Of a stretch of DNA of 6,487 bases, positions 1 to 5,569 are shown in pieces. Source of the stretch: Bacteroidales bacterium UBA3389 (GTDB lineage Bacteria > Bacteroidota > Bacteroidia > Bacteroidales > P3). Positions within the stretch are counted from its first letter, which is position 1; each line of letters opens with the position of its first letter. The DNA is taken from assembly GCA_002358835.1 (NCBI GenBank), contig DEPP01000048.1, forward strand, positions 1-6,487, written 5' to 3'. The notes under the pieces are model-generated. The model was not told the origin of the DNA. It saw only the letters and a list, made by a program, of their open reading frames with translations, and did not search any database. The position numbers were made by a program, and so were the translations under genes.

Positions 1-1
1 G

Positions 2-871
2 TTGGAAGAACAGATTGCTTTGCTTGATGCAAAGATTCGTAAGCAACCGAATGATGCGGAGCTGTATTACAGACGTGCGGACGTGTTTTTGCAGGCTTCG
101 AACACACAAGAGGCTTTGTCAAATATACAAAAAGCAATTTCTTTGAATCCTAAAAAAGCCGAATACTATGTTCTGCAAGCCGATGTGTTGTTCGCACAGG
201 GAGAGAATACGCTTGCATTTTCTGCTTTGCAAACTGCAATCGAAAAAGATGGCAAATGCAAGGAGGCTTATCTGAAATCTGCAGAGTTGAGTTTGTATCT
301 GAAAGACTATGACAAGGTGTTGTTCAATACGAATCAAGTTATGCTTTTGGATAGAAACGAAGCGAAGGCATATTTCTTGAGAGCCTGGGCAATGAAAGAG
401 CAAGGCGATACGGCTAAAGCAGTTGCCGATTATCGAAAAGCTGTTGAGTTGAAAGGTGATTACGAACAGGCCTTTGAGGAACTTGGAAATCTTTATGCAA
501 TCAAGGGAGATGGTTTGGCGGTAGAGTATTTGAAAAGTACGTTGAACATAAATCCGAAAAATGTTAACGCGATGTATACCCTCGCATTGTTTTATCAAGA
601 CCATGATGCTCAACAACAAGCATTGGATACTTATAAACAAATTCTCGATATAAAGCCTGACCATGCCGATGCTTTACACAATGTCGGTTATATCAATTAT
701 GAGTTCAAACAAGATTACGATATAGCAATCGAATGCTTTACTTCCGCAATCAAAGCCGATAGTACGTTTTGGCAAGCCTATGCAAACAGAGCCAAAGCCT
801 ACGAAAAGAAAGGTGAGAGTCAAAAAGCAGCCGAAGATTTCAAAAAAGCCGAAGAATTGAAAGGCAATTAG
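2..871 (+). CDS. Tetratricopeptide-repeat (TPR) protein, 5' end missing
   Basis: This is the C-terminal part of a TPR protein. The frame is open from the first bases of the window and no ATG occurs in its first ~125 codons, so I read it as cut by the window edge; the TTG at position 2 is probably an internal codon. The 289 visible residues make about eight consecutive 34-residue TPR units starting near residue 18. Typical TPR positions are filled: A-x-Y/L early in helix A, and A in helix B followed by a Pro or Asp turn, for example YYRRADVFLQ, AEYYVLQADVLF, AKAYFLRAWAMKEQGD, ADALHNVGYINYEF and WQAYANRAKAYEKKGE. It ends in a Lys/Glu-rich helix. TPR domains are protein-binding scaffolds. Many Bacteroidota homologues are lipoproteins with a signal peptide, but the part that would show this is outside the window. 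Partner and pathway are unknown. It is separated from pyrB by ~480 bp and is probably a different transcription unit. Confidence 0.85.
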   Translation: MEEQIALLDAKIRKQPNDAELYYRRADVFLQASNTQEALSNIQKAISLNPKKAEYYVLQADVLFAQGENTLAFSALQTAIEKDGKCKEAYLKSAELSLYLKDYDKVLFNTNQVMLLDRNEAKAYFLRAWAMKEQGDTAKAVADYRKAVELKGDYEQAFEELGNLYAIKGDGLAVEYLKSTLNINPKNVNAMYTLALFYQDHDAQQQALDTYKQILDIKPDHADALHNVGYINYEFKQDYDIAIECFTSAIKADSTFWQAYANRAKAYEKKGESQKAAEDFKKAEELKGN

Positions 872-894
872 CAGCGAGGATTTGCTGATTCTAT
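868..894 (+). terminator. Weak candidate terminator after the TPR gene
   Basis: An imperfect hairpin overlaps the TPR stop codon: about 868-874 (TTAGCAG) can pair with 881-887 (TTGCTGA) with two G.U pairs and a 7-nt loop. It is followed by a short, interrupted T-rich run (TTCTATTTT). The stem is weak and this is only a possible end of the TPR transcript. Confidence 0.2.
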
Positions 895-943
895 TTTGTA
901 AATAACAATACAACCTTTCTGTGTTTGCAAATGGTTTGAAACT

Positions 944-1111
944 ATACACAGAATCGTTAAAATAAATCTTGAAAAGAATGAATCAAATCTTGATTTCGCT
1001 CAAATAAAACAAAGAATCAGTAAATTAAAACAAAGATTCAATTTTTTGAAATCAAGATTCAGTTGAACGAAACAAAGAAACAATTTACTGAAATAAAGAA
1101 ACGTCAAAGAT
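944..1111 (+). repeat. Degenerate 21-bp tandem repeat array (about 8 units)
   Basis: Reading in 21-nt steps, units start at 944, 965, 986, 1007, 1028, 1049, 1070 and 1091. The first 12 nt of each are similar: AAACAAAGAATC (1007), AAACAAAGATTC (1028), AAATCAAGATTC (1049), AAACAAAGAAAC (1070), AAATAAAGAAAC (1091). The other 9 nt vary. The units at 944 (ATACACAGAATC), 965 and 986 (both AATCTTGA...) are more diverged. Because 21 nt is seven codons, the units also look like heptads when translated in phase: they begin KQRI, KQRF, KSRF and KQRN. There is no start codon, and stops fall at 1064 (TGA) and 1094 (TAA), so I do not call a gene. The same unit recurs at the right edge of the window. The five units from 1007 are convincing; the earlier three are weaker. 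Confidence 0.7.
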
Positions 1112-1134
1112 TTTTTTCAACATTTGGCAATTTT

Positions 1135-1168
1135 TTTGCTGTTACAACAAAAAAAAGTTTTATCTTTG
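1135..1168 (+). promoter_or_regulatory. Bacteroidota-type promoter for the pyrB leader
   Basis: A -7 element TATCTTTG (1161-1168, followed by C) matches the Bacteroidota consensus TAnnTTTG. A -33 element TTTG lies at 1135-1138. The 22-nt gap is slightly longer than the usual 19-21. Transcription would start near 1175-1180, giving a leader of about 175 nt before pyrB that contains the leader ORF and terminator described separately. Confidence 0.65.
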
Positions 1169-1193
1169 CGGAGTGAATTTTGAATAACAGATT

Positions 1194-1268
1194 ATGAAGT
1201 GTCCGAATAAAACGAAGAATTATTGTTTTGAGAGTGTGAGCTCTTTAATTGGATATTTCGATAAATAA
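1194..1268 (+). CDS. Possible pyrB leader peptide, 24 codons
   Basis: A short ORF starts at ATG 1194, about 15-20 nt after the predicted transcription start, and stops with TAA at 1266-1268. The peptide begins MKCPNKTKNY and ends SLIGYFDK. I recognise no family. Its interest is its position: the stop codon lies four bases before the attenuator hairpin, so a ribosome finishing it would cover the hairpin's 5' arm and prevent termination. Known parallel: in enterobacterial pyrBI a translated leader overlaps the attenuator, and coupling of transcription and translation senses UTP. Against it: there is no clear Shine-Dalgarno, the ORF is short enough to occur by chance, and the leader lacks the long U-rich pause tract of the E. 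coli system. Its being translated is inference. Confidence 0.35.
   Translation: MKCPNKTKNYCFESVSSLIGYFDK
1240..1248 (+). promoter_or_regulatory. boxA-like antitermination word in the pyrB leader
   Basis: GCTCTTTAA at 1240-1248 is identical to the core of the E. coli rRNA boxA, the RNA site bound by NusB-NusE (S10). It lies within the predicted pyrB leader transcript, 25 nt upstream of the intrinsic terminator. A small 4-bp stem (AGAG 1231-1234 with CTCT 1241-1244) could form over its 5' half. The match is exact but only nine bases long, so function is inferred. Confidence 0.3.
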
Positions 1269-1272
1269 AAAG

Positions 1273-1305
1273 AAAACGACTTTCGGCGGGGAAGTCGTTT
1301 TTTTT
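1273..1305 (+). terminator. Strong intrinsic terminator / attenuator upstream of pyrB
   Basis: AAAACGACTT (1273-1282) pairs perfectly with AAGTCGTTTT (1292-1301), a 10-bp stem that can extend by a U.G and a C-G pair to leave a 5-nt GGCGG loop. A run of eight T (1298-1305) overlaps and follows the 3' arm. It lies downstream of the only good promoter and 50 nt upstream of the pyrB ATG, on the same strand, so it would cut most pyrB transcripts short unless prevented. Pyrimidine-responsive attenuation is the natural reading but the trigger is not visible. It is too far from the TPR gene (about 400 nt) to be its natural terminator. Confidence 0.8.
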
Positions 1306-1354
1306 GTGTATGTGGGAATTATATAACAAACAAAAGAAATAAAATATCAATATT

Positions 1355-2272
1355 ATGGCAAACTTAAAGGGAAAAAATCTTATTTCGATTACGGATTACA
1401 CCAAAGAAGAATATATTCAGATTCTTGATTTGGCGGCGGAGTTTGAGCAAAATCCGAAACAACCAATTTTAAGCGACAAAGTGGTTGCATCAATATTCTT
1501 TGAGCCATCGACCAGAACACGTTTGAGCTTTGAGAGTGCGGCAAATATGTTAGGAGCAAGGGTAATCGGTTTCAGTAATCCTTCTGCCACAAGTTTGCAA
1601 AAGGGAGAAAGTTTGCACGATACTATACAAATGGTGAGCAGTTATTCGGATATAATCGTTATGAGACACCCTCGTGATGGTGCTTCTCGTTATGCTGCCG
1701 AAGTTGCAAGTGTTCCTGTGATCAATGCAGGAGATGGAGCTAATCAGCACCCGACTCAATGTATGCTCGACTTGTATTCGATTCGCAAAACCCAAGGCAC
1801 GTTGGATAATCTTCAAATAACAATGGTTGGAGACTTGAAATACGGTCGTACGGTCCACTCTTTGGTACAGGCAATGTGCAATTTCAATGCTACATTCCAT
1901 TTCGTATCGCCTGCAGAATTGAGAATGCCTTCATCGGTTAAAATGCACATTGAAAAAATGGGCTTGAAATATTACGAATATACTGATTTGGAAGATGTGA
2001 TTCCTTTTTCAGATATTATATATATGACAAGAATACAAAGAGAACGTTTTTCCGATCCTTTGGAATATGAAAGAGTGAAAGATTGTTACATATTGGAAGC
2101 AGCCACATTGCAAGGTTGTAAGCCTACAATGAAAGTATTGCATCCGCTTCCAAGAGTAAACGAAATTGCAACCGATGTAGATAAAACTCCTCATGCATAT
2201 TATTTTGAGCAAGCTCGTAACGGAGTATATGTTCGTCAAGCTTTGATGGCTGCAATTTTGGGTGTAAAATAA
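1355..2272 (+). CDS. pyrB: Aspartate carbamoyltransferase, catalytic chain
   Basis: PyrB condenses carbamoyl phosphate with L-aspartate to N-carbamoyl-L-aspartate, the first committed step of de novo pyrimidine synthesis, in the cytoplasm. The 305 residues match the usual size. The carbamoyl-phosphate loop FFEPSTRTRLSFE is at 48-60 (S52, T53, R54, T55). The mobile 80s loop SLQKGES (80-86) supplies S80 and K83 from the neighbouring subunit. MRHPRDGA is at 103-110, HPTQ with H132 and Q135 at 132-135, DLKYGRTVHS with R165 at 160-169, the aspartate-binding segment RIQRERF at 226-232, and HPLPRVNEIATD at 263-274. All key residues are present and the sequence is very close to the E. coli type that assembles with PyrI. 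ATG 1355 gives the conserved N-terminus. It is preceded by an A-rich stretch without a Shine-Dalgarno. pyrI follows after 30 nt. Expression is probably controlled by the upstream attenuator. Confidence 0.98.
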   Translation: MANLKGKNLISITDYTKEEYIQILDLAAEFEQNPKQPILSDKVVASIFFEPSTRTRLSFESAANMLGARVIGFSNPSATSLQKGESLHDTIQMVSSYSDIIVMRHPRDGASRYAAEVASVPVINAGDGANQHPTQCMLDLYSIRKTQGTLDNLQITMVGDLKYGRTVHSLVQAMCNFNATFHFVSPAELRMPSSVKMHIEKMGLKYYEYTDLEDVIPFSDIIYMTRIQRERFSDPLEYERVKDCYILEAATLQGCKPTMKVLHPLPRVNEIATDVDKTPHAYYFEQARNGVYVRQALMAAILGVK

Positions 2273-2302
2273 TATTGTTTGGAAACAGAAAAAAGAAATA
2301 AA

Positions 2303-2767
2303 ATGGCAAACGAAAATAAAAGAGAATTAGTTGTATCGGCTATTGAAAACGGAACGGTGATTGACCATATCCCTGCCGGTGAAGTTTATAAGGTGGTTAA
2401 GATTTTGAACCTTGATATGTATGAAGATGAAGTTTTGATAGGTACAAATTTGTCAAGCAAGAAATATGGTAAGAAAGGTATTATCAAGGTTAAAAACAAA
2501 TTTTTTGCAGAAACAGAAGTAAATAAGGTAGCTTTGATCGCACCGAATGCAACTTTAATCATAATAAAGAATTATGAAGTTGTGGAAAAACGTCGTTTGG
2601 AAATTCCGGATACAATCAAACAAATAGTTAAGTGTATCAATCCAAACTGCATCACAAACATTGAGGATAACATAGAAACCAACTTCCGAGTTGTGGATAA
2701 AGAGCCTTTGAAGTTGCAGTGTCATTATTGCGAAAAAACGATGTCAAATATCCGATTCAACGAATAG
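2303..2767 (+). CDS. pyrI: Aspartate carbamoyltransferase, regulatory chain
   Basis: PyrI binds nucleotide effectors (in E. coli, CTP and UTP inhibit and ATP activates) and joins catalytic trimers into the allosteric holoenzyme. The 154 residues match the family length of about 150. The N-terminal allosteric domain carries the hallmark GTVIDHIPAG (17-26), preceded by the SAIENG segment, and later APNATLIIIKNYEVVEK (80-96). The C-terminal zinc domain has all four cysteines, C111, C116, C140 and C143, in the spacing CX4C and CX2C (KCINPNC, CHYC); this domain contacts the catalytic chain. I chose ATG 2303 over an in-frame TTG at 2279, because 2303 gives the usual short N-terminus and sits after an A-rich initiation region. 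The eight extra codons match nothing in the family. It lies 30 nt after pyrB with no terminator between, so the two are co-transcribed. Confidence 0.97.
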   Translation: MANENKRELVVSAIENGTVIDHIPAGEVYKVVKILNLDMYEDEVLIGTNLSSKKYGKKGIIKVKNKFFAETEVNKVALIAPNATLIIIKNYEVVEKRRLEIPDTIKQIVKCINPNCITNIEDNIETNFRVVDKEPLKLQCHYCEKTMSNIRFNE

Positions 2768-2786
2768 GATAGCATAATTCACAAAT

Positions 2787-2815
2787 AAGTGTTTGCAATT
2801 TTCGTACTTTTTTTT
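2787..2815 (+). terminator. Weak candidate terminator after pyrI
   Basis: AAGTGT (2787-2792) can pair with GTACTT (2804-2809), with two G.U pairs and an 11-nt loop, followed by eight T (2808-2815). The stem is poor, but the T tract and position (20 nt after the pyrI stop) fit the end of the pyrBI transcript. The same T tract supplies the -33 TTTG of the next promoter. Confidence 0.3.
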
Positions 2816-2844
2816 GTTCAAGTCAAAGAAAAGATGTACCTTTG
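2813..2844 (+). promoter_or_regulatory. Bacteroidota-type promoter for the yceD-rpmF-plsX-fabH operon
   Basis: TTTG (2813-2816), a 20-nt gap, then TACCTTTG (2837-2844, followed by C) matches the Bacteroidota -33/-7 consensus with ideal spacing. The start of transcription would be near 2850-2855, leaving a short 5' UTR of about 25-30 nt before the ATG at 2879. No other promoter this good is seen up to 6339, so it probably drives all five downstream genes. Confidence 0.8.
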
Positions 2845-2878
2845 CAAACTCGTAGGAGTACACATATAGGTGGGAAAG

Positions 2879-3397
2879 ATGAGCAAGAATTATGTGATAA
2901 AGTTCGCTGGATTGGCTGAAGGAACGCATAAATATGAATATCAGATTTCTAAAACTTTTTTGGAAGAGTTTGATATTGAGGATATTTGCGATGCTAATTT
3001 GTATCTGAAGTTGTCTTTGGAGAAGAAAGAACGAATGCTCACGTTTTTGTTCGATATAAAGGGAAGTATAGTTGTTTTATGCGACAAATGTTTGGAACCA
3101 TTGACCGTTCCGATGAGTATAAATCAGACTTATTATGTAAAGTTTGGTGAATCGTATGAAGAACTTGATGAAAATATGTGTGTAATTCCCGAAACAGAAC
3201 ATTCTTTTGATTTATCTGACTTGATATATGATTATATCATGTTGTATAAACCGATGAGATGTGTTCACGGAGAAGTTGATGGCAGTGATGAAGTCTGTGA
3301 ATTAGATATTCCAGATCTGTTTGAAGTTCCCGAATTTGCAGAAGAAACAGAAACGGATCCGCGATGGGACGTTTTGAAACAAATAAAATTTGATTAA
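2879..3397 (+). CDS. yceD: DUF177 / YceD family protein
   Basis: This 172-residue protein belongs to the DUF177 (YceD) family, which is almost always encoded just upstream of rpmF. Homologues in E. coli and plants are linked to accumulation of 23S rRNA; the molecular role is not settled. Visible family features are the GSIVVLCDKCLEPL segment with C68-x-x-C71, the FDLSDLIYDYIMLYKPM segment (110-126) that leads into the conserved region near the C-terminus, and R127-C128 followed by H130 and C140. The two cysteine pairs could bind a metal, but I infer that only from spacing. The protein is acidic at its C-terminal end, with no signal peptide or membrane segment. ATG 2879 is preferred to an in-frame GTG at 2870, which overlaps the Shine-Dalgarno-like AGGTGGG (2868-2874). 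It is first in the operon, and rpmF starts 21 nt after its stop. Confidence 0.88.
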   Translation: MSKNYVIKFAGLAEGTHKYEYQISKTFLEEFDIEDICDANLYLKLSLEKKERMLTFLFDIKGSIVVLCDKCLEPLTVPMSINQTYYVKFGESYEELDENMCVIPETEHSFDLSDLIYDYIMLYKPMRCVHGEVDGSDEVCELDIPDLFEVPEFAEETETDPRWDVLKQIKFD

Positions 3398-3418
3398 CAA
3401 CTAAAAAAGAATAATAAA

Positions 3419-3604
3419 ATGCCAAATCCAAAACACAGATTTTCTCAAACGAGAACAGCAAAAAGAAGAACACACGATAAGGTTGAAGGAGTTCAATTGT
3501 CAACTTGCAGTAACTGCGGTGCAACAATACAAATGCACAGAGTGTGCCCTGAATGCGGATATTACAGAGGTAAAGAAGCTATAAAGAAAGAGGCAGAAGC
3601 ATAA
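3419..3604 (+). CDS. rpmF: 50S ribosomal protein bL32
   Basis: bL32 is a small protein of the large ribosomal subunit. At 61 residues it has the expected length. It starts MPNPKHRFSQTRTAKRR, the usual basic N-terminus (family pattern A/MxPKxxxSxxRxxxRR) that runs into the 23S rRNA. It carries an intact zinc ribbon, C30-x-x-C33 and C43-x-x-C46 (TCSNCG and CPECG), so this is the zinc-binding (C+) form. Such forms are sometimes paired elsewhere in the genome with a zinc-free paralogue under zinc control; none is seen here. The gene lies between yceD and plsX, 21 nt after the first and 10 nt before the second, consistent with one transcript. The initiation region is A-rich with no Shine-Dalgarno. 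Confidence 0.97.
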   Translation: MPNPKHRFSQTRTAKRRTHDKVEGVQLSTCSNCGATIQMHRVCPECGYYRGKEAIKKEAEA

Positions 3605-3614
3605 ACTAACTGCA

Positions 3615-4562
3615 ATGAGAATAGGATTAGATGCGATGGGGGGCGATTTTGCTCCCAAGTCGGTTGTATGTGGTGCAATATTGGCTCAAAAAGAATTGTC
3701 TTCAGAGGATAAGATTGTTCTTTTTGGTCGCGAAAACGATATCCTGCAAGTTCTTTCTGAGCAAGGTGTTGATTCGAATCTGTTTGAGATTGTGCATACC
3801 GAAGAAGTGATCGACATGCACGATAAACCGATAAAGGCTTTTTCTCAAAAAACGGATTCGAGCCTTGTTGTCGGTTTCTCTCATTTGAAAGCCGGAAAAA
3901 TAGATAGCTTCGCTAGTGCAGGCAGTACAGGAGCGATGTTGGTCGGAACGATGTATTCCGTAGGTGTTATGGAGAAAGTGATTCGTCCATGCCTCGCTGC
4001 ATTGGTTCCAAAGGAGAAAGGTGGCGTTACTGTTTTGGTTGACGTTGGTGTTAACCCGGATGCGAAACCTGAACTTTTGGAGCAATTCGGTCTATTAGGA
4101 AGTATCTATGCCAAATGTGCGTTGGGAATAGACGCACCTAAAGTTGCTTTGGCTAATATAGGAGAGGAAGAAGAAAAAGGCAATGCTCAAACCTTGGCTG
4201 CTCACAAGTTGATGAAAGAAAATAAGCATTACAACTTCGTAGGCAATGCAGAACCGGTTGAAATCTTCAAAAGCAATGCAGATGTTATTGTTTGCGATGG
4301 ATTTGTCGGCAATATGTTGATGAAACATACAGAGGCATTCGCCAGAGTCATAGCAAAAAGAGGGTTAGTCGATGATTATATCGCACGATTCAATTATGAA
4401 ATATATGGAGGTTTGCCTTTGCTTGGAGCAAATGGAGTTGTAGTTATCGGACATGGAATTTCGAATGAAAAAGCCATTAAAAGTATGATATTACAATCCA
4501 AAACGATTTATCAGTCTGGCATAACAGAGCAGTTAAAGGAAGCGTTGGCGGACAAAAATTAA
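3615..4562 (+). CDS. plsX: Phosphate acyltransferase PlsX
   Basis: PlsX converts acyl-ACP and phosphate to acyl-phosphate, the acyl donor used by the membrane acyltransferase PlsY for the first step of phosphatidic acid synthesis. It is a soluble or peripheral membrane enzyme. The 315 residues are a little shorter than the B. subtilis protein (about 330) but complete at both ends. Family motifs are in order: the N-terminal RIGLDAMGGDFAP (2-14), SAGSTGAMLVG (102-112) near the active site, LVDVGVNPDAKPE (142-154), ANIGEEEEKGN (181-191), FVGNAEP (208-214), VCDGFVGN (226-233) and the C-terminal HGISNEKAI. I see no signal peptide or transmembrane segment. It starts 10 nt after rpmF and is followed by fabH after 20 nt, so acyl-chain initiation and phospholipid acyl supply are co-expressed. 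Confidence 0.97.
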   Translation: MRIGLDAMGGDFAPKSVVCGAILAQKELSSEDKIVLFGRENDILQVLSEQGVDSNLFEIVHTEEVIDMHDKPIKAFSQKTDSSLVVGFSHLKAGKIDSFASAGSTGAMLVGTMYSVGVMEKVIRPCLAALVPKEKGGVTVLVDVGVNPDAKPELLEQFGLLGSIYAKCALGIDAPKVALANIGEEEEKGNAQTLAAHKLMKENKHYNFVGNAEPVEIFKSNADVIVCDGFVGNMLMKHTEAFARVIAKRGLVDDYIARFNYEIYGGLPLLGANGVVVIGHGISNEKAIKSMILQSKTIYQSGITEQLKEALADKN

Positions 4563-4582
4563 ACAATAAAGAAACGAATTAT

Positions 4583-5569
4583 ATGTCAAAAATAAGAGCT
4601 GCCATAACAGCAGTTGAGGGATACGTTCCTGATTATATTCTTACCAACGATGAGCTTAGTCGTATGGTGGATACGAACGATGAGTGGATAATGACACGAA
4701 TCGGAATCAAGGAACGTCGCATATTGAAAGGCGAAAAAGGACCTTCCGATATGGCAGAAGTCGTTGTAAAACGAATATTGGAAAAGAAGAATCTTTCTCC
4801 AGATTCAATCGAGCTTGTTATCTGTTGTACAGTTACGCCAGATATGGTTTTCCCAGCAACAGCCAACGTAATAGCTCACAAATGCGGTATAAAGCATGGC
4901 TTTGGCTTTGATGTGAATGCAGGATGTTCTGGTTTTATTTATGGATTGACCACTGCATCTAAATATATCGAGTCAGGCTTTGTAAAAAGAGCGTTGGTGA
5001 TTGGAGCAGAGAAGATGTCGGCTATTGTAAACTACGAAGACAGAGCAACATGCCCGATATTCGGAGACGGAGCTGCGGGAGTGTTGTTGGAAGCTACCGA
5101 AGAGCCTTATGGTTTGATGGACGAGATTCTTTGTTCAGACGGAGAGGGTGTAAAACATCTTCATCAGGTTGCAGGAGGTTCTGTTAAGCCTGCAAGTCAT
5201 GAGACTGTCGATGCAAGAGAGCATTTCATCTATCAAGAAGGTCAGGCAGTGTTTAAGTGGGCCGTTGTAAAGATGGCAGAAGCTACAGAAACAATCCTTC
5301 AGAGAAACGACTTGACTTCAGAAGACATATCATTCCTTTTGCCACATCAGGCAAATATGAGAATAATCAAAGCAACGGGAAGTCGATTAGGACTTGACGA
5401 AGACAAGGTTCTGATCAATATAGAGAAGTATGGTAATACTACATCAGCGACAATTCCGATGCTTATGTACGAAAATCAGAATAGATTTAAGAAAGGTGAC
5501 AACCTTATCTTAACTTCCTTTGGTGCAGGTTTCACTTGGGGAGCGATTTGGTTGAAATGGGCTATTTAG
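4583..5569 (+). CDS. fabH: Beta-ketoacyl-ACP synthase III
   Basis: FabH (KAS III) starts fatty-acid synthesis by condensing an acyl-CoA primer, usually acetyl-CoA or a branched-chain CoA, with malonyl-ACP. The 328 residues are typical. The catalytic triad is visible: C115 in VNAGCSGF, H255 in LLPHQANMRI and N285 in KYGNTTSATIP. The N-terminal DTNDEWIMTRIGIKERR (30-46) and the GDGAAGVLLE segment near 161-170 are also characteristic. The C-terminal SFGAGFTWGAIWLKW is the conserved thiolase-fold end. The conserved triad rules out the chalcone-synthase-like and HMG-CoA synthase relatives. Primer preference cannot be read safely from the sequence. ATG 4583 follows an A-rich leader. The last 13 nt overlap the start of the next gene, so translation is probably coupled. 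Confidence 0.97.
   Translation: MSKIRAAITAVEGYVPDYILTNDELSRMVDTNDEWIMTRIGIKERRILKGEKGPSDMAEVVVKRILEKKNLSPDSIELVICCTVTPDMVFPATANVIAHKCGIKHGFGFDVNAGCSGFIYGLTTASKYIESGFVKRALVIGAEKMSAIVNYEDRATCPIFGDGAAGVLLEATEEPYGLMDEILCSDGEGVKHLHQVAGGSVKPASHETVDAREHFIYQEGQAVFKWAVVKMAEATETILQRNDLTSEDISFLLPHQANMRIIKATGSRLGLDEDKVLINIEKYGNTTSATIPMLMYENQNRFKKGDNLILTSFGAGFTWGAIWLKWAI

Noticed and set aside
986..1059. 12-bp perfect inverted repeat (986-997 with 1048-1059) as a transposon end or operator
   Set aside because: Both arms are parts of the 21-bp units, some of which resemble each other's reverse complement. There is no transposase or target duplication.
902..1063. Coding gene in the heptad phase of the left repeat array
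   Set aside because: The frame is open between stops for about 54 codons but has no ATG, GTG or TTG in a sensible place and no promoter, and the repeat continues past in-frame stops.
944..1111. CRISPR array
   Set aside because: The repeat heads are only about 12 nt and degenerate, the variable parts are 9 nt, and no cas genes are seen. The dimensions do not fit any CRISPR type.
2279..2302. TTG at 2279 as the pyrI start
   Set aside because: It adds eight residues not expected in PyrI. ATG 2303 gives the normal length.
119..4328. Minus-strand reading frames lying within the TPR, pyrB, pyrI, yceD, plsX and fabH genes
   Set aside because: They lie opposite well-conserved genes, show no recognisable domains, and have compositions (rich in Phe, Ile, Ser, His) typical of the complement of AT-rich coding sequence.
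5536..5556. TTG at 5536 as the start of the PhnP-like gene
   Set aside because: It would lengthen the overlap with fabH and add residues before the first beta strand of the fold. ATG 5557 fits better.
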